From: Planctomycetes bacterium MalM25
Lineage (GTDB): Bacteria > Planctomycetota > Planctomycetia > Pirellulales > Lacipirellulaceae
Direction: 5' to 3'
Length of the DNA stretch: 64,000 nt
NCBI GenBank assembly: GCA_007745835.1
Contig: CP036424.1
Span: 1,759,001 to 1,823,000 of the forward strand
Part shown: positions 44,758 to 54,364 of the stretch, piece by piece
Position numbering within the stretch: position 1 is the stretch's first letter
Layout of the letters: each line of letters starts with the position of its first letter
Translations under genes and position numbers: made by a program
The notes under the pieces: generated by a model
What the model saw: only the letters and a program-made list of their open reading frames with translations
What the model was told of the DNA's origin: nothing
The model's database searches: none

Positions 44758-45657
44758 ATGCCCAGCTTTACCGATCGCCTCGCCGCCGCCGTGCGGGCCA
44801 AACGGAGCCCGCTGATGGTGGGCCTCGACCCGCGCGTCGCGCAACTGCCCGACGCCCTGCGTCCGGCGGAGGGAGCGCCGATGGCGGAGGTCGCCGACGC
44901 GTTCCGCCTGCACTCGTGCGGCGTGATCGACGCGGTCGCCGATCTGACACCGATCGTGAAGCCGCAGGCGGCCTTCTTTGAGCAGCTCGGCCCGGCCGGC
45001 ATGGTGGCGCTTGGGGCGGTGATCGAGCACGCCCGCGCGGCGGGGCTGTTGGTCTGTGTGGACGGCAAGCGCAACGACATCGGCAGCACCGCCGAGGCGT
45101 ACGCCGACGGCTGGCTCGGCGCCGACAGCCCGTGGAAGGGGGACGCCCTCACGGTGAGCCCTTACTTGGGCGACGACAGCCTCGAGCCGTTCACCAAGCT
45201 CGCCGCCCGGCGCGACGCGGGCGTGTTCATCCTGGTGAAGACCTCCAACCCGGGCGGCGGTCTGTTCCAGGACGAAGTGTCCGACGGTAAATCGCTGTAC
45301 CAACGCGTCGGCGAGCACGTCGAATCGCTGTCGGCGGCGACCGCGGGAGAGTGCGGGTACGGCGTCGCGGGGGCGGTGGTCGGGGCGACTTACCCGGAGC
45401 AGCTCGCCGAGCTGCGCGCCGCAATGCCGCACACCTGGTTCCTGGTGCCCGGCTTCGGGGCGCAGGGCGGGGCGGCTGCGGACGTGGCCGGAGGGTTCGC
45501 GGCGGACGGTCTCGGCGCCGTGGTGAATAGCTCACGCGGGGTGATTTTCGCCTACAACAAGCGGCCCCACCCGGGCGGCTGGCAGGAGGCGGTCCGCGCC
45601 GCGGCGGAGGAAGCGGTCGAGCAGTTCCGCGCTGAAACCCCCGCCGGCGCCCTCTAA
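44758..45657 (+). CDS. pyrF: Orotidine 5'-phosphate decarboxylase
   Basis: 299 residues. Decarboxylates OMP to UMP, the last step of pyrimidine synthesis. The catalytic segment is VDGKRNDIGSTA (K104, with D102 and D107), and the phosphate-binding end is VPGFGAQGG plus NSSRGVIFAY. This is the longer type 2 form. ATG 44758 gives MPSFTDRL; the frame opens 7 codons earlier. Divergent from the ROK gene. Confidence 0.96.
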   Translation: MPSFTDRLAAAVRAKRSPLMVGLDPRVAQLPDALRPAEGAPMAEVADAFRLHSCGVIDAVADLTPIVKPQAAFFEQLGPAGMVALGAVIEHARAAGLLVCVDGKRNDIGSTAEAYADGWLGADSPWKGDALTVSPYLGDDSLEPFTKLAARRDAGVFILVKTSNPGGGLFQDEVSDGKSLYQRVGEHVESLSAATAGECGYGVAGAVVGATYPEQLAELRAAMPHTWFLVPGFGAQGGAAADVAGGFAADGLGAVVNSSRGVIFAYNKRPHPGGWQEAVRAAAEEAVEQFRAETPAGAL

Positions 45658-45718
45658 TCGTCGGGCCTTGTTTGCGCCCGATGCTTGTTGTTCCGGGGAA
45701 GTCGGTAACAATCGAGGC

Positions 45719-45925
45719 ATGCTCGCCCCCCGTTTCACGCTCCGCACCGGCCTCATCGCCTTGACCGCGGCCGCCTTCGTGGCGGTCGTCTTCCGCTCGG
45801 CGCAGGCCGGCGAGTCGTGGGCGGTTGGCGTGGCGGTCGCCCTCGTGGCCGTCGTGTTATCGATCACGCTACAGGCCGTGGCGTTCGTCGTGTCGCTCGC
45901 CCTCGGCGGGCGGGGGGAGCGATGA
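45719..45925 (+). CDS. Small two-helix membrane protein
   Basis: 68 residues, MLAPRFTLRTGLIALTAAAF..., with two hydrophobic stretches (about 12-30 and 36-58). No family recognised. The stop overlaps the start of the next gene (ATGA at 45922-45925), so it is translated with the ABC-transporter unit that follows. May be an accessory membrane subunit. Confidence 0.6.
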   Translation: MLAPRFTLRTGLIALTAAAFVAVVFRSAQAGESWAVGVAVALVAVVLSITLQAVAFVVSLALGGRGER

Positions 45926-48333
45926 GCATACTGAAGAGTTTTCGGCTCGCCCTCCTGATCGCGGCGATGTGCCTCACCGAAGCCCCCGCGTGGGCCGTGC
46001 GTGGCGAGGTGGTCTTGGCCCCGTTGGACAAGAACCGCGTCCACGTCTTCTCGGGTGGCAGCGGTTTGCGATTGTCCCTCAACAGCAGCTGGTACCCGGA
46101 CGGCGGGTACCTGCCGGTGAACGTCGTCCTCGAAGCGAAGGGGGCATCGATCACCGATCGCCGCCTCGAGGTCTCGTTGCATCTGCTGAGCACGATGAAC
46201 CAGCGGTTCAACGCCACACGCGACCTGGACGACGCCGAGGCCGTTGTGCGGCGCGAACTGATCCTGCCCGCCGGCGAGACCGAGCTGGTGGCGCGGATCC
46301 TCTGCCCGACCGTCGCCCTGAGCGACCGACTCGGTTGCCGGGTGCTGGTCAACGGGGTTGAGGACCAAGCCCTCCGGACGCTCACGACGCTGGTCACCCC
46401 GGGCATGCGACAGACCGGAGCCTTGCGGGTCTACCGGCCCGTCGACGCCAGCCCCAAGTCGTACCCCCGCCAAGGCAACTGGTTCGCTATCGGATCACGG
46501 CGCAACTCTTGGGTCTCCATCGATGACCTCCAGGGCGAGCGTTTCGACGAGTGGCTCGCCTACACGGCAGTGGACGCGGTGGCGATGAGCCTGGCGGAGC
46601 TAGAGCGACTCGCCGAGCAATCCCCCGAGAAGCTCAACGCCATCCGGCGTTGGACACTCGCGGGCGGTTCGCTCTGGATCGAGCAAGCCGAACCCGGCGG
46701 AACGGGCTCGATGGAAGAGGAGTCGCTACCCGAGATCGATCGCCTGCTGGCGCTCGGGGGGTGGCGCTTCGTGGCGGTGGGCGAGGAGAGCCAGAGGCCA
46801 CCGGAAGAGGAGGACGAGGACGATCAGGCAGAAGACGATGATCGTGAGATCGAAGCCGACGCCGAAGCGGCCCAAGCCGACCCACCCGAGACCAGCCAGC
46901 CGCCACCAACGCCCGGCTCTCCTCCCCAGCCCGTCGCAACCCCCGCCGAGACAACGCCCAAGCAGGACGTCGTTGTGCGCGAGCCGCCGTTGGTTCCGAT
47001 CGAGGGAGCGCCGGGGTGGGGGTACGTCGCCGCGACCCCGAAGCGTGAGCCCGGCCGAGGGGGTCGTCCGTCGATTCCAACAACCTTGCCCGACGGGACG
47101 CCGCTAGAACGTTTCACCGAGCTCCTCCGGCGGGCGGGCAGCAGCGCGCCCCCAGAGCGGATTGACTCGCGTGCTTGGTTTGCCCAGCGGGACGCGGGCT
47201 TCGGACGCATTCTGGCGTTCCGGCAGTCTTCGCGGAGCACGCCGACCGAGCTGCGCTCAATCGCCGGCGCCTCGCTGAGCAACTCCTGGCGCCTCCGTGA
47301 GTGGTCGCGGCGGCACGGGCTCGCGGTCGGGGGGAAGTGCAACGAGTACGGCAACCTGCTGATCCCCGATGTCGGCGTGGCGCCGGTCAACGAGTTCCAG
47401 GTGCTCATCACGCTGTTCGTGCTGGTGGTTGGGCCGCTCAACTACTGGCTCCTGTGGCGTCAGCGTCAGTTGCACCTGCTGGTGATCACCGCGCCGCTCG
47501 GGGCCCTGGTCGTGACCCTGGGGCTGGTCGCCTACGCGGCCGTGTCGGACGGTTTCGGCGTGAAGGCGCGAGCCCGCAGCGTCACGCTCTTGGACCAAAC
47601 CGCGGGCGAGGCCGCCTCGTGGAGCCGTGTCACGCACTACGCGGCGACAGCCCCCGCGCAACCGGCCACCATCCCCGCCGACACCGCCATCTACCCGGTC
47701 AGCCCGGCGTGGGAGGGGGCGTTCAACACGGCTGCCGGCACGCGGACGCTCGATTGGACCGACGCGGGGCAACAACTCACGAGCGGCTGGTTCCCCACAC
47801 GCACCGCCGTGCAGCACCTGATGGTCCGCTGCCGCGCGACAGAAGCCCGCCTCGACTTCGCCGGATCCGACGAGAGCCCCGAGGTCACCAACCGGCTCGG
47901 GACGCCACTCGAGCTGCTGCTGGTTCGCAACGAAGCGGGCGACTGGCTCGCCGCCGAAGAGCTCCCCGCCGAGGGGCAGACGACGCTCGAACCGATCGCC
48001 TACCGCGAGGCGATGCTGAAGTACCGCACCCTCGGGATCGACAACGAGCCGACCTTCCCGATCGGTGCGGGCCGGGCGATCGAGGAGACGCTCGACCGGA
48101 TGGGACGCTCCGCCGAAGTGCGCCGCAGGCAACGCAACCTCTCCACGGTGACGCTCGACGGCAACCTCGCGAATCGGACCCTCGACCGCCTCGGCGGGCT
48201 GGCCGGCGGGGCCGCGCTCGACGTGCCCCCGCGGAGCTACCTCGGGGTGTCGACCCAAGCGGTCGAGACCCCTCTCGGCTGGGACGGGGTCGTCGAAGTC
48301 GGCAGCTACCACGTGACCGTGGGGAGGTGGTGA
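45922..48333 (+). CDS. Large exported membrane protein of an ABC-transporter operon
   Basis: 803 residues from MSILKSFRLALLIAAMCLTEAPAWA, a signal peptide. The N-terminal ~270 residues are beta-rich. A very acidic, Pro-rich linker (EEEDEDDQAEDDDREIEADAE and following) lies near residue 295. Two membrane helices near residues 490-540 (EFQVLITLFVLVVGPLNYWLL, VITAPLGALVVTLGLVAYAAV), then ~270 residues mostly beta. Such proteins often come with an ABC-2 transporter in planctomycetes. Function unknown. The start overlaps the small membrane protein, the stop overlaps the next start by one base. Confidence 0.85.
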   Translation: MSILKSFRLALLIAAMCLTEAPAWAVRGEVVLAPLDKNRVHVFSGGSGLRLSLNSSWYPDGGYLPVNVVLEAKGASITDRRLEVSLHLLSTMNQRFNATRDLDDAEAVVRRELILPAGETELVARILCPTVALSDRLGCRVLVNGVEDQALRTLTTLVTPGMRQTGALRVYRPVDASPKSYPRQGNWFAIGSRRNSWVSIDDLQGERFDEWLAYTAVDAVAMSLAELERLAEQSPEKLNAIRRWTLAGGSLWIEQAEPGGTGSMEEESLPEIDRLLALGGWRFVAVGEESQRPPEEEDEDDQAEDDDREIEADAEAAQADPPETSQPPPTPGSPPQPVATPAETTPKQDVVVREPPLVPIEGAPGWGYVAATPKREPGRGGRPSIPTTLPDGTPLERFTELLRRAGSSAPPERIDSRAWFAQRDAGFGRILAFRQSSRSTPTELRSIAGASLSNSWRLREWSRRHGLAVGGKCNEYGNLLIPDVGVAPVNEFQVLITLFVLVVGPLNYWLLWRQRQLHLLVITAPLGALVVTLGLVAYAAVSDGFGVKARARSVTLLDQTAGEAASWSRVTHYAATAPAQPATIPADTAIYPVSPAWEGAFNTAAGTRTLDWTDAGQQLTSGWFPTRTAVQHLMVRCRATEARLDFAGSDESPEVTNRLGTPLELLLVRNEAGDWLAAEELPAEGQTTLEPIAYREAMLKYRTLGIDNEPTFPIGAGRAIEETLDRMGRSAEVRRRQRNLSTVTLDGNLANRTLDRLGGLAGGAALDVPPRSYLGVSTQAVETPLGWDGVVEVGSYHVTVGRW

Positions 48334-49358
48334 TGGGTGTCCTAGCTCCGCGGAACGCCGGCCCCGACGGGAAGTCTCTCCGCACTCCCAAGGCGAGCGC
48401 CGGACCGCCGATCGAGCTGCGCAGGCTGCACCGTTGGTTCGGCCCGACCCACGCGGTGGCCGACGTGTCGTTCACCGTCGAGCCGGGCGAGGTCTTCGGT
48501 TACATCGGCCCCAACGGGGCCGGCAAGACCACCAGCATGCGGATCCTCTCGACGCTCGACGAGCCCTCCGCGGGCGACGCCTTCGTCGATGGGTTCAGCG
48601 TGATCGAGGACCCCGATCGGGTACGGGCGCGGCTCGGTTTCATGCCGGATTACTTCGGCACCTACCAGAATGTAAGCGTCCGGGAGTACCTCGACTTCTT
48701 CGCCCGCGCCTACGGCCTGCGGGGCAAGGAGCGTCTCGGATCCCTGGCCTACGCGATGGACTTCACGGGCCTCGACAAGCTGGCCGACAAGCCGATCGAT
48801 GGCTTGTCGAAGGGCATGAAGCAACGCCTGTGCCTGGGGCGCACGATGATCCACGACCCCTCCGTCATGGTGCTCGACGAGCCCGCCGCCGGCCTCGATC
48901 CGCGGGCGCGGATCGAGCTGCGCGAGATGATCTCCCGCCTCGCCGAGGTCGGCAAGGCGGTGCTGATCAGTTCGCACATCCTGACGGAGCTGGCGGAGAT
49001 CTGCGATCGGGTGGCGATCATCGAGCAGGGCTCGCTCGTCGCGGTCGGCACGGTCGATGAGATCAGTAGCCGCGTCGAGGAGGAGATCTCCGTCCGGCTG
49101 CGTGTCCTGGAGCAGGACGATCGGGGGCAAGCCTCGGCGGAGCGGTGGCTCGCCCAGCGAGAACACGTCGATCGGGTCGCCGGCACGAAGGAGGGGCTCT
49201 CCTTCGTGCTGTCGGTGGAGCCGGATCAACGCGACAGCGCCCTGAGCCGCCTGCTCGCCGACTTGGTCGCCGCCGGTTTCGGGGTGGTGGAGTTCACCTC
49301 GCGGGGCAAGACGCTCGAGGACGTGTTCCTCCACGTGACGGAGGGCCGCGTGCAATGA
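48333..49358 (+). CDS. ABC transporter ATP-binding protein
   Basis: 341 residues. Walker A GPNGAGKTTSM (near residue 68), signature LSKGMKQRL, Walker B VMVLDEPAAGLDP and the switch His in ISSHILTELAEI. ABC-2-type exporter ATPase. ATG 48333 with GGGGAGG before it; the frame is open far upstream but overlaps the previous gene. Followed at four-base overlap by the permease. Confidence 0.96.
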   Translation: MGVLAPRNAGPDGKSLRTPKASAGPPIELRRLHRWFGPTHAVADVSFTVEPGEVFGYIGPNGAGKTTSMRILSTLDEPSAGDAFVDGFSVIEDPDRVRARLGFMPDYFGTYQNVSVREYLDFFARAYGLRGKERLGSLAYAMDFTGLDKLADKPIDGLSKGMKQRLCLGRTMIHDPSVMVLDEPAAGLDPRARIELREMISRLAEVGKAVLISSHILTELAEICDRVAIIEQGSLVAVGTVDEISSRVEEEISVRLRVLEQDDRGQASAERWLAQREHVDRVAGTKEGLSFVLSVEPDQRDSALSRLLADLVAAGFGVVEFTSRGKTLEDVFLHVTEGRVQ

Positions 49359-50983
49359 GCGAAGCGATCGAGGCAAGCGGCCCGCCCCAAGAGGCCCCGC
49401 CGGCGGGCCCCGTCATGCGTTTCTTGAGTTGGGCCGGGGATCGGCTGAACCCGATTCTCGTGAAGGAGACCCGCCAGTCGCTCAAGAGCCGGCAGTTCAC
49501 GCTCTGGTTCGTGCTGCTGCTGCTGGCGTGCTGGGTCGCGACGATCGGCGCGATCGCGATCATCGGGCCGAGCATCTACTACGTGTCGGCCGGTTCGCTG
49601 ATGCTGTACGTCTACTACGTCATCCTGGCGCTGCCGCTGGCGGTGGTGGTCCCGTTCTCCGCCTACCGATCGCTCTCGAGCGAGCACGAGGAAAACACCC
49701 GCGACCTGCTCGAGGTCTCGACGCTCACGCCCCGCCAGGTGATCAACGGCAAGCTCGGCAGCGCCGGGTTGCAGGTGACGATCTATCTGTCGGCGCTCGC
49801 CCCCTGTATCGCCTTCACCTACCTGCTGCGCGGCGTGAACCTGGCGACGATCGCCCTGCTGCTGCTGTACGCCGTCTTCGCGGCGATGGGGATGTCGATG
49901 ATCGGCTTGATGCTGGCGGCCGTGACACGCAAGAAGTACTCGCAAGTGGTCATGTCGGTTGCGTTGGCGGGCATCCTATTCGGCGTCTTCTCGGGGCTCC
50001 TGACCGCCGCGGCCGGGGTGCTGGCGCTCGACCCGTCGGAGTTCCGCAGCGAGTGGTTCTGGTGGCTTCACCTGGGGATCCTGTCGTTGTACGTGACGAC
50101 ATTCGCGGTTTTTTACGCCGCGACGGTCTCGCTCACCACGTTCACCTCCGCCAACCGTTCGACCCCGGTCCGGATCGCCCTCTTCGCTCAGCAAACGGTC
50201 TTTGTCGCTTGGGTGGCGGGCTTGCTCCACTCGGGGATGCCCGGCGAGGGGTTGTTCGGCTCGTTTGCCGTCGCGGCGGTCTACTGGTTCCTCGCGGGGG
50301 CGATCATGACCAGCGAAGACCCGACGCTCAGCCACCGCGTCCGCCGCTCGTTGCCGCAGAGCTGGCTTGGACGCGCGGTCGGGTCGTGGTTCAGCCCGGG
50401 GGGAGGCTCGGGCTACGTCTTCGCGACGGCCAACCTGCTGACCCTCGCGCTGCTGTCGATCGGCTACGCGATTCAGCAGGGGGGAGGCGGCAACCCCCAG
50501 ATCGCCAAAGCGGTGGGGCTGCTCACGGCTTACGTCGTGCTTTACTTGGGGCTGGGCCGATTCATCATCCTCGGGCTCCGGCGGGTGACCGAGGTCTCCT
50601 CGCTGGGCGGTTTCCTGTTGCAGGTCCTGTGCGCCCTGGCCGGTTCCGGCCTGCCCTTCGTGGTGGACACGCTCAGCGATCGCATCCGCGTCGCTGACAC
50701 GGCGTGGATCAACGCCATGAGCCCGTTGTGGAATACGCCCCGCGTGCTCAACGCCGCTTTGAGCTCCGACCGCGAGCTGACGTTGCTGTTCACGGTTGGG
50801 GCGCTCGCCCTGGCGGTGGCGCTCATCAACCTCGCCCTGGCCAGCCACGAGGCGAGCCAGCTCCGGGTCTCGGCGCCGAAGCGTGTCCGCGAAGACGACC
50901 TCGACCTCAACCCTCCGCCCGAAGCCCGACCGACCAACCCGTGGGGCGATCGACCCGAGCCGGCGACCGACGCGATGACGTAG
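49355..50983 (+). CDS. ABC-2-type transporter permease
   Basis: 542 residues with about 12 hydrophobic segments. The N-terminus NPILVKETRQSLKSRQFTLWF and DLLEVSTLTPRQVINGKL are typical of ABC-2 permeases. C-terminal tail of ~60 residues is hydrophilic. Forms the membrane part together with the ATP-binding protein; substrate unknown. Start overlaps the previous stop (ATGA). Convergent with the next gene, gap 3 bases. Confidence 0.92.
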   Translation: MSEAIEASGPPQEAPPAGPVMRFLSWAGDRLNPILVKETRQSLKSRQFTLWFVLLLLACWVATIGAIAIIGPSIYYVSAGSLMLYVYYVILALPLAVVVPFSAYRSLSSEHEENTRDLLEVSTLTPRQVINGKLGSAGLQVTIYLSALAPCIAFTYLLRGVNLATIALLLLYAVFAAMGMSMIGLMLAAVTRKKYSQVVMSVALAGILFGVFSGLLTAAAGVLALDPSEFRSEWFWWLHLGILSLYVTTFAVFYAATVSLTTFTSANRSTPVRIALFAQQTVFVAWVAGLLHSGMPGEGLFGSFAVAAVYWFLAGAIMTSEDPTLSHRVRRSLPQSWLGRAVGSWFSPGGGSGYVFATANLLTLALLSIGYAIQQGGGGNPQIAKAVGLLTAYVVLYLGLGRFIILGLRRVTEVSSLGGFLLQVLCALAGSGLPFVVDTLSDRIRVADTAWINAMSPLWNTPRVLNAALSSDRELTLLFTVGALALAVALINLALASHEASQLRVSAPKRVREDDLDLNPPPEARPTNPWGDRPEPATDAMT

Positions 50984-50986
50984 CGC

Positions 50987-51466
50987 CTACTCGATCGAGG
51001 CGGTCCAGCGGCTGCGGCCACGCTGCAGCACAGCACGCGGCGGGTCGATCGAGATGACCCGCACGCCCGCCGCCTCCTGCCCATGCTCTAGCGGGGTCAC
51101 CCGTCCGTTGATCGCGAGCAGGACGCTCGGCTCATCGATCTTGGCGAAGCCCATCAGCACGACACTGTCGGCCGACCCGTTCGACTTCTGTCGAGCCATG
51201 CGGGCGAGCTGCTTGGGCGGAGAGAACAGGTTCCGGCGTTCGGGGTAGGGCGGGGTGTAGGCCGCCTGCGGCTCGGGTTCGGCGGGGGATTCTTCGGCTT
51301 CGGCTCCGTCCGCGCTGACCGGCTCGGCGGCATCGGCGGGCTCGCTCGGTTCATCGGCAACCGCCTGCACCGGGTCGGTCTCCGAGAGTGGCGTCGGTGC
51401 GGACGAAGAGCAACCGGCCGCCAACGCGAGGCAGATCCACGGCGAGAGACGCAGGGAGACAGACAC
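50987..51466 (-). CDS. PilP-like lipoprotein of the secretion operon
   Basis: 159 residues from GTG 51466, which has GAGG 8 bases upstream; the open frame extends to a TTG at 51499 and a GTG at 51475. Lipobox LALAAGC lies near residue 19. An acidic Ala/Pro/Glu-rich segment is followed by YPERRNLFSPPKQ and VVLMGFAKIDEPSVLLAINGRVTPLEHGQEAAGVRVISI, which fits the beta-domain of PilP/GspC-like proteins that bind the secretin. Last gene of the operon. Family assignment moderate. Confidence 0.75.
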   Translation of the reverse strand: MSVSLRLSPWICLALAAGCSSSAPTPLSETDPVQAVADEPSEPADAAEPVSADGAEAEESPAEPEPQAAYTPPYPERRNLFSPPKQLARMARQKSNGSADSVVLMGFAKIDEPSVLLAINGRVTPLEHGQEAAGVRVISIDPPRAVLQRGRSRWTASIE

Positions 51467-51627
51467 AGCAAGCACGCCTCGGTTTGAGCCCGTATTCAAC
51501 CGCGCACCGCAGGGGCACGCACGCTCAAAGCTAGCTTGCTGCGGTGGACTCGAGGCCCCAAGCCAGGCCGCCGGCGCCCTGTTCAGCCTCTACAACCGGC
51601 ACGACCCGGTCGAGCTGTGCTCGCCAC

Positions 51628-53700
51628 CTAGCGCCAGAAGAGCCAATCGTTCAGAGTCCGCTTGGGCTCCGGCGTCTTCTCAGGCTCGCCTTCGGTGGCG
51701 GGGGCCAGCTCCCCTTTAGCGCGAAACCGAGATCCGTACCCGACGCGGAGCGGCTGTTCCGGCTTCTCGATCCCAGCGGTCGAACCCGACCTCGCCGCCA
51801 CCTGCATGACCGGCCGCTCCTCATTCGGGTCGGGCAGGCGCCGTGCGGTGTGCTTCGCGAGTTTGGGGTAGTTGAGCCCCGCCGACTTCGGCTCCTGTGA
51901 GGCCTGAGGCGCCGGGAGCTCCGCCGGGATCGGCGTGATCTCTCGCGGGCCCTGGCTTTCCCCGGGCGAGGGGAGAACGCGGTGCTCCTGGGCCGGTTGT
52001 GGCGAGCTCAGCTCGCCCGGCAGGATCGTCGTGTCGATGATCCCCCGAGACTCGCAAGCGCACGGCCCCGGCGAGCCACAGCCGGGACAGCCTTCGGCGG
52101 CGGGGATGTAGTCGAGACGGCATCCGACCGTGTCCGCCGCCAGACGCTCGCGTTGCCCCATCGGGTCGCTGTAGCCGACCACTTCGGGCGTGATAAAGAC
52201 CACCAGCTCGCTCTCGGTGATCTGGGTATCACGCGAACGGAATAGGTGGCCGACGAAGCGAATGTCTTTCAGCAGGGGCACGCCGTCGAAGTCGCCCACG
52301 TCCGAACGCTGGCGCAGGCCCGCGATCATCAGCGTCTGGCCGTTCTGCACCCGCACCCGCGTTGTCGCCCGACGGGTCTCGACGATCGGTTGGTTGTCGC
52401 CCGGCGTGAAGCCGGCCAGGCGGCTGAACTCGGGGACGACCGTCATGTCGATCGAGCCGTCGCGCGAGATCTTGGGGACCACGTCGAGCTTGATGCCGAC
52501 CTCCTTGAAGGCGGTCGTGCCGATGTTCCCCCCGCCGGTGGTCTGCGTGAGCTGCTGGAAAGGGATCTCCGAGACGCTCTCGATGGCGGCCGACTCGTTG
52601 TCCATGACCGTCACGTTCGGGTCGGCGAGCAGCCTCGAGTCCTCGGCTTGCTGCAGCGCGAGGATGATCGCCTGGATGTTGAAGTCGTTGTGCATGCTGA
52701 AGAAGGTGAACGACCCGCCGGAGGCGCCCGCCTCGAAGGGCGCCTTGGTGACGCTGTTCACCAGGGCGCCGTTGCCCGACGAGGGCGTGCCGTCCGCGTT
52801 CACGACGCCGCTGGACAGGGCGTCCCAGTTGATGCCGATCTGCTCCAGGTCGCTCAGGCTGATGTCGTAAATCAACGACTTGATGTTCACCTGAGGGCGC
52901 GGCCGGTCGAGCCGGGAGAGGACCGCCTCGACCATGCGGACGTGCTCGGGGTAGTCGACCACGAGGAGCCGGTCGTCGTTCTCGACCGAGGCGATGCGGC
53001 CGTCGGCGCTGAGGACCACGTCGATCGCCGTCGCGGCTTGCAGGGCCGGGACGAAATGTGTGCGGAAGTAAGCGACCTCGAGCTGTCTCGGGCCGACGCC
53101 GGTCGGCCCCGCCGACGCGAGCCGGCGCGTCGCCCTGTCGATCTGCGCGACGAGCTCACGGATCTTCTCGACGCGGTCCGGGAAGTCGACCACCAGCAAC
53201 GCCCTCGCCGACGGCAGAGCGCGCACCTGCCCCTGCGGCGTGCTCATCAGGCGGGCCGCTTCCATGACCTCGTCGACCTTGCTGGCTCCGACGGGTATCG
53301 TCTCGGTGGTGAAGAAGGGGTTGATCTGCCCGAGCTGCTCCATCGGGCTGACCACCAGGCTGCCGCCAACGGGGCGGTAGCCGTAGCCGTTCGACAGGAG
53401 GATCGAGTCGAGGATCTCGCGGAGCGGGGCGTCCTTGAAGACGCCGTTCACCGAGCCGCTGACGTCGCCGGCGACGATGTTGATGCCCCACAGCTCGCTG
53501 ATGGTGAACAGCGCACTCTCGAGAGTCGCTTCACGCAGCGTCAGGTCGCCGTGACGCTCGAGCGTCTTGAGGATGCGCACGGCCCCGGCGGGTCTCTCGC
53601 CCGTGGCCTGCGCCCTAGAGTCCGAAACCCCAAACGCTAGCGCCAGGAATCCTAGCGCGGCGATAGCGGCTCGCGTCCGGTTCGATTGCCGTGTTCCCAT
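51628..53700 (-). CDS. Secretin (GspD/PilQ-type outer-membrane channel)
   Basis: 690 residues. Signal peptide ends near SRAQA (residue 31). N-terminal STN-like domain (LTLREATLESALFTISELWG), N-domains with ETIPVGASKVDEVMEAARLM, and the secretin core VGIKLDVVPKISRDGSIDMTV, VRVQNGQTLMIAGLRQRS, VPLLKDIRFVGHLFRSRDTQI, ESELVVFITPEVV. A C-terminal tail of ~170 residues is rich in Cys (GCPGCGSPGPCACES) and Pro, not usual in secretins. Forms the outer-membrane pore. Start ATG 53700 with AAGGA 10 bases upstream. Confidence 0.94.
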   Translation of the reverse strand: MGTRQSNRTRAAIAALGFLALAFGVSDSRAQATGERPAGAVRILKTLERHGDLTLREATLESALFTISELWGINIVAGDVSGSVNGVFKDAPLREILDSILLSNGYGYRPVGGSLVVSPMEQLGQINPFFTTETIPVGASKVDEVMEAARLMSTPQGQVRALPSARALLVVDFPDRVEKIRELVAQIDRATRRLASAGPTGVGPRQLEVAYFRTHFVPALQAATAIDVVLSADGRIASVENDDRLLVVDYPEHVRMVEAVLSRLDRPRPQVNIKSLIYDISLSDLEQIGINWDALSSGVVNADGTPSSGNGALVNSVTKAPFEAGASGGSFTFFSMHNDFNIQAIILALQQAEDSRLLADPNVTVMDNESAAIESVSEIPFQQLTQTTGGGNIGTTAFKEVGIKLDVVPKISRDGSIDMTVVPEFSRLAGFTPGDNQPIVETRRATTRVRVQNGQTLMIAGLRQRSDVGDFDGVPLLKDIRFVGHLFRSRDTQITESELVVFITPEVVGYSDPMGQRERLAADTVGCRLDYIPAAEGCPGCGSPGPCACESRGIIDTTILPGELSSPQPAQEHRVLPSPGESQGPREITPIPAELPAPQASQEPKSAGLNYPKLAKHTARRLPDPNEERPVMQVAARSGSTAGIEKPEQPLRVGYGSRFRAKGELAPATEGEPEKTPEPKRTLNDWLFWR

Positions 53701-53737
53701 GTGGTCATCCTTGACCGGGATTGTGCCCCGCAAGCCT

Positions 53738-54364
53738 TCAAGCGACGCCCTGGCTACTCGACAGAGCGAAGAACCAAAGCGTGAGGTCGAGTTGCAGTTC
53801 GTTGGTTTTACGCCCGACAGGCTTCAAGTCGAGCGTTCGGGTGTGTTTGAGCCGTGTGTCTTCGTCGATCGTTCTGAGCAGCGCCATGACCTCGTCGCTC
53901 GATCCGGTCACGCTGAAGGCGACCGGTCGCGTCCGCAGGCGGAACGGGGTCTTGGCGTTGCTCTTCGCTGGAGTCGGGGTGCTGAGCGGGTGGTCGTCGT
54001 CGGTCCAGGAACGCTCGTTCGGATTGGAGAGCTCGATCCGCCGCACCCGGCATCCGGCCTGGCGTGCCGCATCAACAAGCCAGGTTCGGAGCTCAGCGAC
54101 TTCGTCGTCGTCGATCTCTCGATCGCGCAACCCGGCGAGTTCGGAGGCCTTTTCAGCGATCCGCTGCTCGTAGAGAGGCAGACGCTTGGCGGTCTCGTTG
54201 GCTTGCGCGAGTTGTTCCAGAAGTTCGGCTCGTTCCGATCGTTCCGCAATCAGATGATCGACCTGAGGAAGCACAATCGCGAGGGCGAGCACGAACGTGA
54301 CGCCTGTAACGATTAGCCAACGCCGGGGGTTCTGGGAGAGTTTTTCCGCGAGGTTCTCAATCAT
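53738..54364 (-). CDS. PilO-like inner-membrane assembly protein
   Basis: 208 residues. One membrane helix (RWLIVTGVTFVLALAIVLPQV), coiled coil (ERAELLEQLAQANETAKRL), then a small ferredoxin-like domain ending in LQLDLTLWFFAL. This is the PilO/GspM pattern of the inner-membrane platform. It starts within a 4-base overlap of the GspL-like gene (54361-54364). Confidence 0.85.
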   Translation of the reverse strand: MIENLAEKLSQNPRRWLIVTGVTFVLALAIVLPQVDHLIAERSERAELLEQLAQANETAKRLPLYEQRIAEKASELAGLRDREIDDDEVAELRTWLVDAARQAGCRVRRIELSNPNERSWTDDDHPLSTPTPAKSNAKTPFRLRTRPVAFSVTGSSDEVMALLRTIDEDTRLKHTRTLDLKPVGRKTNELQLDLTLWFFALSSSQGVA

